Assembly (NCBI GenBank): GCA_020630295.1
Contig: JAHDBR010000005.1
Coordinates: 1 to 64,000, forward strand
Direction: 5' to 3'
DNA length: 64,000 nucleotides
Source: Sphingomonadaceae bacterium
Lineage (GTDB): Bacteria; Pseudomonadota; Alphaproteobacteria; Sphingomonadales; Sphingomonadaceae
Below, one piece after another: positions 1 through 9,486 of this stretch (positions are counted from its first letter, which is position 1; each line of letters opens with the position of its first letter). Below the pieces are notes generated by a model that saw nothing but the letters and a program-made list of their open reading frames with translations, was not told the DNA's origin and ran no database searches. Position numbers and translations under genes: made by a program.

Positions 1-222
1 ATCTGGCGCTACATTTTCCAGCTCGGTTTTCTCGATGGGCGCGCTGGGCTCATATATCATGTCCTGCAGGGTTTCTGGTACCGGTTTCTGGTCGATGCAA
101 AGCGATTTGAACTCGGTCGCGGCCTTAAGAAATACGGGAGTGAGGCTGAAAAGCTCGCCTATCTTGAGGCTGCTACCGGATTGAAGATTGCGCAGTTCAG
201 CGCGAATGGCGGCGCACGATGA
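1..222 (+). CDS. Glycosyltransferase (GT2-like), C-terminal fragment truncated by window edge
   Basis: Frame 1 open from base 1 to TGA at 220-222 (IWRYIFQLGFLDGRAGLIYHVLQGFWYRFLVDAKRFE...), resembling GT2 C-termini; overlaps next ATG at 219. Confidence 0.6.
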   Translation: MWRYIFQLGFLDGRAGLIYHVLQGFWYRFLVDAKRFELGRGLKKYGSEAEKLAYLEAATGLKIAQFSANGGAR

Positions 223-1526
223 GCGGCCAGACAGCCCCCGTTCTAACGGTGCATCCAAAGGCACAGCTTGCCGCGCAGACGCCGCAGGGCATGAACATGT
301 TTTTTGGCTTTCATGACATTTGCCCGTGGGCGCCGCATGGCCAGACATTGCTCGCCTTGCGCCTGGCACCGGAATGGCAGTCCATGGCAGACACTATCAA
401 TCCGGCAGAGATTTGCCTGTGGGACAGCGAAAATGGCGAAATTGAAGTCGTCGGCACAACTGCGTGCTGGAACTTCCAACAGGCTGCGCGGCAGCAATGG
501 CTGCCCGATGGCACGGGCCGGTTTTGCTTCAACACATTGAACGATGCGGGAGAATGTGCGGCTGAGATTGTAGATCCCCTATCCCGTAGCCGGAAGACAA
601 TTCCCGGCGGTCTCTATGCGGTGGCGCCGGGCGCTGAATGGGGCGTGGCGCCGGATTTCGGGGTTCTGGCGAAAAGATGGCCCGCATATGGCTATGCCAG
701 CCTAAAGGATTTGCCTTCACCGCAAGATCCGGCATCGTTCGGAATAACGCGGGTGGATTTGGACACTGGAATTGGCGAAATTCTCATCTCGCTTAAGGAC
801 GTTCTGGACCATTGGGACGGAGACCCGCGGGGTAGTCCGCAAGGCGATGGCCATTTCCTGACGCACCCGAGCATTAGCCCGAATGGCAAGAAGATCACTT
901 TCCTGCACCGGTTCTTCGCGGAAGATGAGGGCTCTTTCACTCGCCTACTGGTATGCAATGCCGATGGCACCGGATTGCGGGTGCTGGCGGAAGAGAAGGT
1001 CAGTCATTTCGACTGGTTGGACGATGAGACATTACTCGTTTGGGCGCGCTTTACGGGTGGCGGGCTTGCGCAGATGCGCGCAAACGGCACGCTAAATTCG
1101 CCATTGATCCGGCCCGCTGTCAATTTGGCGCGTAAGTTTACCGGACGCTGGAAAAAGCGCATTCTGGCCGAATCGTACTTTGCATTGCCAATCGATGGTT
1201 CAGGTGACCGCCGCAAATATGGCTGGCCTGCGCTCGATGCAGACGGGCATCCGATGGTGGCTCGATCACACGATTGGGTGGTGACTGATATGTATCCTGA
1301 CAGCAGCGGCACATTGCCCCTGATCCTGTGGAACGACCGCAGCGGTGAGCGTATCGATGTTGCGCGGTTGACGGATGGGGTATTGACCGGTGACAGCGAT
1401 GCGAAATGTGATCTGCACCCGCGCTGGGACCGGTCGGAAACGCGCATTGCAGTAGATTGCTGTGATCGCGGATTGCGCAGGATCAGCCTGTTTGATGTGT
1501 CTGGCATTGTTAGTGCGCCGCTATGA
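219..1526 (+). CDS. TolB/WD40-like beta-propeller protein of polysaccharide locus
   Basis: 435 aa; repeated blade-like motifs (HPSISPNGKKITFLHR, LLVCNADGTGLRVLAEE, DLHPRWDRSETRIAVDC); embedded between glycosyltransferases with overlapping start/stop. Confidence 0.6.
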   Translation: MSGQTAPVLTVHPKAQLAAQTPQGMNMFFGFHDICPWAPHGQTLLALRLAPEWQSMADTINPAEICLWDSENGEIEVVGTTACWNFQQAARQQWLPDGTGRFCFNTLNDAGECAAEIVDPLSRSRKTIPGGLYAVAPGAEWGVAPDFGVLAKRWPAYGYASLKDLPSPQDPASFGITRVDLDTGIGEILISLKDVLDHWDGDPRGSPQGDGHFLTHPSISPNGKKITFLHRFFAEDEGSFTRLLVCNADGTGLRVLAEEKVSHFDWLDDETLLVWARFTGGGLAQMRANGTLNSPLIRPAVNLARKFTGRWKKRILAESYFALPIDGSGDRRKYGWPALDADGHPMVARSHDWVVTDMYPDSSGTLPLILWNDRSGERIDVARLTDGVLTGDSDAKCDLHPRWDRSETRIAVDCCDRGLRRISLFDVSGIVSAPL

Positions 1527-2374
1527 AGATCAGTGTCGTCACCAACGCCTTTAACCAAGGGCAATATCTCGCCGCTGCTGCAGAAAGCGTTTTGAGCCAG
1601 CAAGGTGCAGAGATCGAATATTGGATCGTCGAGCCGGGCTCTAGCGACAACACGCCCGCGGTCATTGCTGCGATTGAATCCCGCTTTCCCGGCCGTGTGA
1701 ATGTGCTGCGCGAGAAAGATGATGGTCCTGCCGACGGGCTAAATCGCGGCTTTGCCCATGCCACGGGTGACTGGTTCATCTATCTCAACGCTGACGACGT
1801 GTTTTTACCGGGCGCGTTTAGCGAAGCTGTGAAGGCGTTTCGCGATCACCCTGAAGCTGGCGCGGTGATCGGTAACGGATATATCGTTGGTGATGACGGC
1901 GCGTATATTCGCCGCGCTATATCGAGCCGCTTTACCGCGCGCAGATTCGTGCGCGGCCAATCCTTCGCGCTTCAGCAATCAACCTTTTATCGCGCCGATG
2001 CCTTCCGCGCTGTGGGCGGATTTAATCTGCAGAACACGACCAGCTGGGATGCGGAGATTCTGGTTGATATGGACCGGCGCGGCTATCCGCTGATTAATGT
2101 CGGCGGGGACTGGTCGTTATTCCGGATGCAACCAAACTCCATCACGGTTAGCCAGCGTTTCGCTGAGGAAAGCGCGCTGACGCATCAGCGCTATTTTCGT
2201 GAGGAAATGGGCCGGGAGCGCACTTCGCGTGATGTGCACGCTAACAGGCTGCGGCAATTGTTCCACCATGTGCGCCATCCATGGCAAACCTTGCAGCGCG
2301 TTCGTGACCGGATCGCGCCGCCAAACCGTCGTTTCGCAGAAACGGATACGCCAGCCTGGGCACGCGATTTGTGA
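1523..2374 (+). CDS. Glycosyltransferase family 2
   Basis: N-terminal MKISVVTNAFNQGQYLAAAAESVLSQ and YLNADDVFLPGAF (DXD-type) GT2 signatures. Confidence 0.85.
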   Translation: MKISVVTNAFNQGQYLAAAAESVLSQQGAEIEYWIVEPGSSDNTPAVIAAIESRFPGRVNVLREKDDGPADGLNRGFAHATGDWFIYLNADDVFLPGAFSEAVKAFRDHPEAGAVIGNGYIVGDDGAYIRRAISSRFTARRFVRGQSFALQQSTFYRADAFRAVGGFNLQNTTSWDAEILVDMDRRGYPLINVGGDWSLFRMQPNSITVSQRFAEESALTHQRYFREEMGRERTSRDVHANRLRQLFHHVRHPWQTLQRVRDRIAPPNRRFAETDTPAWARDL

Positions 2375-3486
2375 CGCAGCGCCCGGTCGCCTTTGTGTGG
2401 GATAATTTTGGCCCGCTCCATGTCGACCGGTGCGAGGCGGCCGCGCGTCAAATTGGGCCACGAACGCCCGTCATCGGCATAGAAATTTTCGCCGGTAGCG
2501 ATGATTATGACTGGCAGCAGCCCGAAGCGCGGGGGTTTCGCAAGCAGACTCTGTTTGCGGACGGAAACTGGAAAAGCAGGCCCGCAACGAAAGTTTCAGC
2601 CGCAATTGTTGACGCGGTCACAAATGCAAATTGCAAGGCTGCGTTTCTGTCTCACTATGACCAGCCAGCCATGTTGCTTGCGGCCATCCGGCTTAGGCGA
2701 ACGGGCGTACAGATTTTCACAATGGGATGCTCCAAATATGATGATGCAAAACGTCATCTGGCCCGCGAATGGCTGAAGCAGTTTTTCTATCGACCCTACG
2801 ACGGAGGAATTGGCTCTGACTACCGGTCGACCGCCTATATGCGGCGTTTGGGGCTGCCTGCGGACCGCGTTCTGGGCGGCTATAATACTGTCAATCAAGA
2901 CCGTATTCGTGCGCTGGCAGCGCGGGCTGCGCCGGATAATAAGGACTTCGGACAGCGTCCGTTTCTGGTGGTTGCACGGCTAATTTGGGAGAAGAATTTC
3001 CCGGGGCTGTTGAAGGCCTATGCGCAATATTGCCAGATTACCGACATGCCGCGCAGATTGCAGATTGCAGGATCCGGCCCCCTGGATGACGAGCTGCGCG
3101 CGCTGGCGCGTGAACTCGACATTGACCGCTACGTGGATTGGTTGGGCTTTGTGCAAACCGAACAGATAGCGCCATTGATGCGCGATGCGCTCTGCTTGAT
3201 TTTGCCGAGTGTGTCGGAGACATTCGGGAATGTGGTGCCCGAGGCGCTGGCAGTTGATTTGCCGATAGTGATTAGCAGTCAATGCGGCGCGGCGGACCGT
3301 TTGGTAGAGGACGGCGTTAACGGCTATAGTTTCAAGCCGGATGACCTTGCGCGTTTGGCAGAACTGCTAAGCGAAATTGGTGCAGACGAAGCGAGGTGGC
3401 TGACACTGAAAACGGGTTCGCGAAAGTTGGCTCCGCTTGGCGACACCAAATTATTCGCACAATCAGTAGAGGCCTTACTGGCTTAG
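2371..3486 (+). CDS. Glycosyltransferase family 4 (group 1)
   Basis: RPFLVVARLIWEKNFPGLLKAY...LQIAGSGPLDDEL...PSVSETFGNVVPEALAVDLPIVIS GT-B motifs. Confidence 0.85.
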   Translation: MTQRPVAFVWDNFGPLHVDRCEAAARQIGPRTPVIGIEIFAGSDDYDWQQPEARGFRKQTLFADGNWKSRPATKVSAAIVDAVTNANCKAAFLSHYDQPAMLLAAIRLRRTGVQIFTMGCSKYDDAKRHLAREWLKQFFYRPYDGGIGSDYRSTAYMRRLGLPADRVLGGYNTVNQDRIRALAARAAPDNKDFGQRPFLVVARLIWEKNFPGLLKAYAQYCQITDMPRRLQIAGSGPLDDELRALARELDIDRYVDWLGFVQTEQIAPLMRDALCLILPSVSETFGNVVPEALAVDLPIVISSQCGAADRLVEDGVNGYSFKPDDLARLAELLSEIGADEARWLTLKTGSRKLAPLGDTKLFAQSVEALLA

Positions 3487-4070
3487 GGCTCGGTCTTAGG
3501 CTTTGTCTGTTCGCTGCGAAGGCCGATCTGTTTGGCCGGGTTGCCGCCCCAAACACTGCGGGCAGGAATGTCCGTAATGGCGCATCCTCGTGCCGCCAGC
3601 ACAGCGCGGTCCCCTATCGAGATACCCGGCGCGACATAGGCTTCCGCCGCAATCCAGCATTCTGCGCCAATCACAATTGGCCGGGTTACCAGCTGGAAAT
3701 CGGAATCGCGGTGGTCATGATCTCCGGCGCAAAGGAAGCTACGCTGGGAAATTACGGTGCCCACGCCAATTTTAATCGGGGCCATATTGTAGCATTGCAC
3801 CCCCGGCCCAAGGGTTGCTTTTGCGCCGAGGCTGAGATGCCTGGGTAGCCAGATTCTGGCTGATGGATAGACTACGCTGCCTGCGCCCATTCGCGCGCCG
3901 AACGCGCGCAGCAAGATGCGCCGCCACGAATGGCCGAATGGCGGCGGCATCAATCGGCCCAGAATTAGCCAAACGACGTTCCACACACCGCGCTCAAATC
4001 TGTTGGATAGCGGAAAACTGGGGCCGCCATCCTTGGGCTTGCTTGTGCTGGCGTCTAGCGGCTTGCTCAT
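3483..4070 (-). CDS. WcaF-like putative colanic acid/sugar O-acetyltransferase (LbH hexapeptide family)
   Basis: GAGSVVYPSARIWLPRHLSLGAKATLGPGVQCYN...ISIGDRAVLAARGCAITDIPARSVWGGNPAKQIG; start ATG at 4070 overlaps upstream stop (ATGA). Confidence 0.85.
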   Translation of the reverse strand: MSKPLDASTSKPKDGGPSFPLSNRFERGVWNVVWLILGRLMPPPFGHSWRRILLRAFGARMGAGSVVYPSARIWLPRHLSLGAKATLGPGVQCYNMAPIKIGVGTVISQRSFLCAGDHDHRDSDFQLVTRPIVIGAECWIAAEAYVAPGISIGDRAVLAARGCAITDIPARSVWGGNPAKQIGLRSEQTKPKTEP

Positions 4071-5188
4071 TCCAACGGCTCCAGTGTGACACTTTCCAGC
4101 GTCATTCCGCCGAGCCTTGACGCGGCTGTTTTGGTGGTGACGAGTGAGAGGACTGCAGCGGGACATTTTTCCGCGATGGCGACGGTGGTGGTTCCTAGTG
4201 CTGGCAAAATTGCTTTCGTATCGCCGCACTCGATCTGCCATTCAAATACATCTGCCGCGCCTTCGCCTGTCGCCGTGAACCGATAGGGTCCTTGATCCAG
4301 CGAAATCCGTTGGATCAACACAGCGCCGGCTATTCCCTGCGTTTGGGTAACAGTAATTCCGCCAGAGGCGCCCACGTCCAGCGTTGCCGGCGCAGCGGAC
4401 GCCATTCTCCATTCGCCGCCAATTCCCGCTTTTGCAGGGTTAAACAGGCGGAACACCGGATCATAAATAATGCCCGTTTTTGTTGCGGCTTCACCGGTTG
4501 CCTGACGCCAGAGGGGCAAGCGCAAATCATTGAAGCCAGCCTCAGCAAAACCGGCTTCCGCATCGCGGATGATAGCGCGCAGCCACGCGCCATCTTCCTT
4601 GTCGAAACGGGAAATCAGCGCAACACGGGCTTGTGCAGCTTCGCGTGTTTCGGGCCGCGAGCGGAAATATTCCTGCCACCACGCGCCGCTTGTGTGCATC
4701 GCAGCACGGTTAGCCAGAAGTGCGATTCCGCCTTCCCTCAGAATAAGACGATCTGCCAGCGGGCCAGCAACTGCGGCACCTTCTATCCGGCCCAATGCAT
4801 CAATCCGGTAAGACGCAATCTCCAGCTCGTTCTCGCGGAAGGCTGCTTCTGTCAGTGCAATGTTGGTCGGGGCATCGCGCCAGCCAAGAGCCGCAGCATT
4901 GTTAAGCGCAATTAGCCTGTCATTTGCTGATTGACCAATCGACGAAACGGCCAGTCCAAGCTGGTCATAGGGCATCGCGCGAACGGCTGCTTTGCCAAAC
5001 GGTGCCGCCGCTTCTGGTGTGTCGGTTTGCAGCAGTGACTGCGCTGCAGCGCGCTGCAATCCTGCATCCCACACGGCAAAGCGGGCGGCCTCAGCCGGCT
5101 GCGATGCGGCGATCATTTGCGGGATGAAGGCAATGCAACCGGCAACGCCAAGCAGAGCCGCAGCGATCCCGGCCCCTAATGCGCGCAT
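4067..5188 (-). CDS. Hypothetical exopolysaccharide-locus protein with N-terminal membrane anchor
   Basis: 373 aa; N-terminal hydrophobic segment; TGATG overlap with upstream BY-kinase gene and ATGA overlap with downstream acetyltransferase. Confidence 0.7.
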   Translation of the reverse strand: MRALGAGIAAALLGVAGCIAFIPQMIAASQPAEAARFAVWDAGLQRAAAQSLLQTDTPEAAAPFGKAAVRAMPYDQLGLAVSSIGQSANDRLIALNNAAALGWRDAPTNIALTEAAFRENELEIASYRIDALGRIEGAAVAGPLADRLILREGGIALLANRAAMHTSGAWWQEYFRSRPETREAAQARVALISRFDKEDGAWLRAIIRDAEAGFAEAGFNDLRLPLWRQATGEAATKTGIIYDPVFRLFNPAKAGIGGEWRMASAAPATLDVGASGGITVTQTQGIAGAVLIQRISLDQGPYRFTATGEGAADVFEWQIECGDTKAILPALGTTTVAIAEKCPAAVLSLVTTKTAASRLGGMTLESVTLEPLE

Positions 5189-7365
5189 CAGGCGGTTTCC
5201 TCACCATAGGAATAGTAATAGCCGTATTCGTAACCGTAGCCGGAGTTTTTAGGATCAAACCGGTTGAGCACGGCGCCGTCCACTTGAATGCCATTGTCGC
5301 GCAAGCGGCGAATGGCAGTGTGCGCCCGGCCATGGGTGGCTCGCCCTGCTTCGGTCACAAACACCAAATGATCCAGCCGCTGCGCGAGCAATACGGTATC
5401 AGCTAGCCCCAATACCGGCGGTCCGTCAAAGATCACGATGTCATAGGCAGCTGTGACGGCGCTACGAAACTCTTCGAAGCTGGCACTGGATAGAAGCTCG
5501 GGCACGGAAGGGGGCAATGGACCGGACGCAATCAGGTGCAGATTTTCCTGTGCTTTGAAGACCGCCTCCTGCCAACTGTTCTGACGCGTCAGAACATTGG
5601 TCAGACCAAGGTCACGCGACGTTTTGAAAATCCGGTGCTGCGACGGGCGGCGCAAATCCGCATCGACAACGAGTACCGATTTCCCCGCACGGGCCATGCT
5701 GCGCGCGATACCGTAGGCGACCAGGCTCTTGCCTTCGGATTGCTGGCTGCTGGTGATAAGCAGGTTGGTAACGCCCTCGGTCGACAGCAACGCTAGCGAT
5801 GTGCGCAGAGCGGCGAAGGATTCCGAAGCGCTGGACTTTGGCAATTCCAACTCTGCCACAATATCCGCATCGCCATCGAGTTTTGGCACCGTGCCCAGAA
5901 ACGGCAGGCGTAGACGTTCGGTCACATCCTCCGGCGTCCGTGCGGCATCATCGAAAAACTCGCGCAAGATAACATACAGACCTGCGAGCAAAAGGCCGCC
6001 AAGTAATGCCAGCACGACATTCAAAAGCGGATTAGGCCGGAACGGTCCGCCGGGGACTTTGGCCCGGTCAACCAGCGTGATGTTATTGGTCGATACGCCG
6101 GCAGATGCGCTGACCTCCTTATAGCGTTGCAGCAAAGCGTCATACATTGCCCGGTTCGTCCCCGCTTCGCGCGCGAGGATATTGTACTGGATCCGCTCTG
6201 ATTGTTCACTGGCAGTGCCTGCGCGCAGCGATTTAACCTGCGCGGCCAGACGCTGTTCATTGCGCAGGGCGGCTTGATATTCCTGCCTTAAGGCACCGCG
6301 CGCATCAGACACTGCACCGTTTAGCTGGCGATCGATACCGGCCAGTTTCTGCTGGTGCTGTTGCATCACCGGATGGGCCGGTCTGTAGCGTTCGGCATCG
6401 CGGGCCATTTCGGCCGCGACCGAGGCTTTCTCGCGGCGGAGACCCTGAATATAGCCATTAGTCTGAACATCGGGAATGGAGAACGCGCTGCCCCCATTGG
6501 CGACGCGGTACCTTTCTTCGGCGGCGATGCGCTGTGTACGCGCGGAATTAAGCGCAGAATTTGCCTCGGCCAGATTGGTCTGGACGAGCGAAACGCTGCC
6601 GTCGCGGTCACCGGGCTCAGGGAGGTCAACTAAGCCAAACCGCCTTGCATAGTCGACTTGGTCGCGCTCGCTTTTCTCCAACCGCTCTTTCGCCAGATCG
6701 AGCTGCTCCTCGAGATATTCGCGCGCATAGGATGACGAATCAAACTTGCGCTGGAGATTGGCAGCGATGAAGCTTTCGACATAGGCGTTTGCGATAGTTG
6801 CCGCATAGCTCGCATCCGGCCCCGCAAAGCTGACTTCGGCCACGCGGCTATAGCCGGGTAGCTCGGCGGCGACGTTTCCTTGCAGGCTGGCCGCGATCAC
6901 ATCCCTGCGGGTTTGCGCCATGGTTTTGCCCGGCGCAGGCGATTGCGGAGCGCTGAGGCCCATCCGTTCGAAATAGGTATCGTCTTTCGCGAGATTGAGC
7001 CTGTCGGCCACTTTCTCTGCCATGCCGGTACTAAGCAGCACATCAAGCTGTGTTTGCAGGAACCGCTCAACGTCCCATTCAACCGGCTGCATACCAGAAT
7101 CGTCATCCAGCACTTCATTGACCTGACTGTCGATCTGTACGGTTGCCACGGCCCTGTAAATCGGGGTGGTGGATAGCGTAATGATGATGCCCAATAGCAG
7201 TGCTGCTGCGACCAGCCCGCCGGCAATATACCGATTGCGGTAAAGTGCAGAGGCAATCCGTCGCAAGTCGATGCCAATTGCAGGCATTCCCTGATCATAG
7301 CCATATGATCCGGCCATATCAGCCTGCGCCGGTTCGCCAGCCACGGTTGCCGGAGACGCGCTCAT
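5188..7365 (-). CDS. Exopolysaccharide chain-length regulator / BY-type tyrosine kinase (Wzz-GumC family)
   Basis: Wzz N-terminus, coiled coil, C-terminal LLITSSQQSEGKSLVAYGIARSMARAGKSVLVVDADLRRP ATPase and Tyr-rich tail YGYEYGYYYSYGEETA; likely ATG at 7365. Confidence 0.92.
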   Translation of the reverse strand: MSASPATVAGEPAQADMAGSYGYDQGMPAIGIDLRRIASALYRNRYIAGGLVAAALLLGIIITLSTTPIYRAVATVQIDSQVNEVLDDDSGMQPVEWDVERFLQTQLDVLLSTGMAEKVADRLNLAKDDTYFERMGLSAPQSPAPGKTMAQTRRDVIAASLQGNVAAELPGYSRVAEVSFAGPDASYAATIANAYVESFIAANLQRKFDSSSYAREYLEEQLDLAKERLEKSERDQVDYARRFGLVDLPEPGDRDGSVSLVQTNLAEANSALNSARTQRIAAEERYRVANGGSAFSIPDVQTNGYIQGLRREKASVAAEMARDAERYRPAHPVMQQHQQKLAGIDRQLNGAVSDARGALRQEYQAALRNEQRLAAQVKSLRAGTASEQSERIQYNILAREAGTNRAMYDALLQRYKEVSASAGVSTNNITLVDRAKVPGGPFRPNPLLNVVLALLGGLLLAGLYVILREFFDDAARTPEDVTERLRLPFLGTVPKLDGDADIVAELELPKSSASESFAALRTSLALLSTEGVTNLLITSSQQSEGKSLVAYGIARSMARAGKSVLVVDADLRRPSQHRIFKTSRDLGLTNVLTRQNSWQEAVFKAQENLHLIASGPLPPSVPELLSSASFEEFRSAVTAAYDIVIFDGPPVLGLADTVLLAQRLDHLVFVTEAGRATHGRAHTAIRRLRDNGIQVDGAVLNRFDPKNSGYGYEYGYYYSYGEETA

Positions 7366-7399
7366 CTTTCTGATCCTGCTTGTGTGTGCCTGTCCATCG

Positions 7400-8083
7400 T
7401 CAGAATACCCTGAACACGCCAAGCAGCGGTGCGGCTGTAAGCGCATCTCGGTAAAGCTGGCGGAGACTGTCGGTCCCGACAATCACTTGATCGCCGGGCA
7501 GGATCTCAACGTCAGCAGCGTTTCCGGAATTGATCATTGCCAGATTGAAGATGGCGCCAATCCGTTCACCCTCGACGCGGCGGAAAACCACAACTTGGTC
7601 GAACTTTGCGACATTGGTCGGGCCGGCGGCGAGCGCCACTGCGTCAACCAGCGATAGGCGGCTTGGCATATCGTAGACGCCCGGCTTGGTTACTGCGCCG
7701 GTCACCGTAACGCGGCGCAATGATGCGCGTGTCAGGGCAACGGTTACGCTCGGATCAACCAGATAGCGCGCGCCAAATTGTTGTTCCAGCGTGCGTGCAA
7801 ATTCGGATGCGGTCAGTCCAGCAGCAGGTACTGAGCCAAGCAACGGCACCTGAACTCTGCCGTCAGAATCAACCAGCGCTCTTTCCAAAGACAGATCAGG
7901 TTCGCGGAAAACCGAAATACTTAGCTCGTCATTTGGGCCGATCTCGGAACGGCGCGGCGCGACGACGTCACCTGTGGGGACGATATCATAGGCGGCCTGA
8001 CCGCTCGGCAATTGTGCTGCCGGGCCGGACGCACAAGACGCCGCGAATATACCAAGGATCAAGACGAGACACTGCTTGATCAT
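7400..8083 (-). CDS. Polysaccharide export outer-membrane protein (Wza/GumB family)
   Basis: Lipoprotein signal (LILGIFAASCASG); IGPNDELSISVFREPDLS and VTVTGAVTKPGVYDMPSRLSLVDAVALAAG SLBB motifs. Confidence 0.92.
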   Translation of the reverse strand: MIKQCLVLILGIFAASCASGPAAQLPSGQAAYDIVPTGDVVAPRRSEIGPNDELSISVFREPDLSLERALVDSDGRVQVPLLGSVPAAGLTASEFARTLEQQFGARYLVDPSVTVALTRASLRRVTVTGAVTKPGVYDMPSRLSLVDAVALAAGPTNVAKFDQVVVFRRVEGERIGAIFNLAMINSGNAADVEILPGDQVIVGTDSLRQLYRDALTAAPLLGVFRVF

Positions 8084-8190
8084 TCTCTATTCCCATTCTC
8101 CGGCGCTGTGCATGCAACAGGCATTATTCAAACTGTAGTACTCAGGCAGTAATATTGGCGCTGCCGCTCTAGTCCAGAGCCGCGCCTCAA

Positions 8191-9486
8191 CTATGTGCCA
8201 TTTCGTTTTCGTTTGCGCAAACGGAACTCACCGGTTTGTGCGGCGCCTGTGCACAATCCGAAAATAACTGCCAATGTGCCGGTCCGCAGAGGAAAATCTA
8301 CCGCCGAATGCAACAGGACAATTACGGCTATTCCCCAGCACGCCCAAAGCGCAGGCTGAGCGCGGCTTTGCAGCAAATGCCATCCGATGAATAGCACCGC
8401 AACCGGTCCTGCTATTGCCGTCATGACGCCGTGAATACCGCCCTCAAGCACAAGTTGTAAAAAGTCATTATGTGCCGCCACGACATAGCGTGCCTCCAGC
8501 ATATCCAGGTCTTCATGCGCCATATAGACAGGCACGAAGGTGCCATAGCCCGAGCCAACCGGCCACATTGCGCGTGTCGCCACGAGAGAATCGCGCGCCA
8601 TTGTGATCCGTTGATCGCTTGAAGCTGCTCCAAAACGATCAAAGATTGTGTCGAAAGCAGGGATGAACAGGATCCCGATTGCTGCAACAAATGTTGCCAG
8701 AACAATAGGAATTACCGCTTTTTTTCGAGGTCTCCAGATGATGAGAAGCGCGGCAATGCTGGCCGGAAATGCCAAGGCGATCCCGGCCCGTGATGTTGTC
8801 GCGATGACCGCAAACAATAAAAACGCGACCGCTGCGCTGGCTGGCACGCGCAGCTCGCGCTGGCGGTGCGCAGGCACCAGCACTGTGATCAAAAGCATTC
8901 CGGCAATTAGCAGATCGGCGTGATGGTTGCGGTTTGCAAATAGCCCGATCGCCGCGCCGATATGCTCGGTCTGGTACACAGACAGGCCGCCGGTCAGCCG
9001 CTGGGCGATGCCTAAAAATGCGCTGATGATGGCAAATCCGGCGACGATTTTGAGCAATTTTATGACAGATCCGCTGCTCATGCGGGTCACGGCAATATGT
9101 AGCGCAATCGGCGCGCATAGGGTCAGCAGGCTGATGGACGCGGCGCCCGGGTCAAGCGCAACCGGGCGCCAGCCAATTTCATTGCCCGAAGCTGCTAGCG
9201 TCGCTGCGGCCAGCTCTCTCCCGGGAAGCATAGTCCAGATTTCCGGCGGCAGCGGAACCAGTTGTAGGGCAGCCAAAGCCAGCAACCCAAGCGCCAGCTT
9301 TGCCGTCCAAATGAGCTGCGGCGCGTGCGTATCGCTCAGAAGCGTGAAAACCAGTGGCAGGGAGGCGGCCAGAACAATCAGATCATTGGCAGGGCGCGAG
9401 GTACCGCCAGCAATGAGTGCAGCGACTAGCAGAAGTACGGCCGCCGGAAGGTAACGGTGCGGGCGCCGGTTGACTGTTTTATTCAT
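8191..9486 (-). CDS. O-antigen ligase/polymerase-like membrane protein (Wzy/WaaL family)
   Basis: Multi-TM; FANRNHHADLLIAGMLL and VVAAHNDFLQLVLEGGIHGVM O-antigen ligase motif. Confidence 0.85.
   Translation of the reverse strand: MNKTVNRRPHRYLPAAVLLLVAALIAGGTSRPANDLIVLAASLPLVFTLLSDTHAPQLIWTAKLALGLLALAALQLVPLPPEIWTMLPGRELAAATLAASGNEIGWRPVALDPGAASISLLTLCAPIALHIAVTRMSSGSVIKLLKIVAGFAIISAFLGIAQRLTGGLSVYQTEHIGAAIGLFANRNHHADLLIAGMLLITVLVPAHRQRELRVPASAAVAFLLFAVIATTSRAGIALAFPASIAALLIIWRPRKKAVIPIVLATFVAAIGILFIPAFDTIFDRFGAASSDQRITMARDSLVATRAMWPVGSGYGTFVPVYMAHEDLDMLEARYVVAAHNDFLQLVLEGGIHGVMTAIAGPVAVLFIGWHLLQSRAQPALWACWGIAVIVLLHSAVDFPLRTGTLAVIFGLCTGAAQTGEFRLRKRKRNGT

Noticed and set aside
1004-1603. 199-aa minus-strand ORF
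   Set aside because: Antisense to beta-propeller gene, no domain signal
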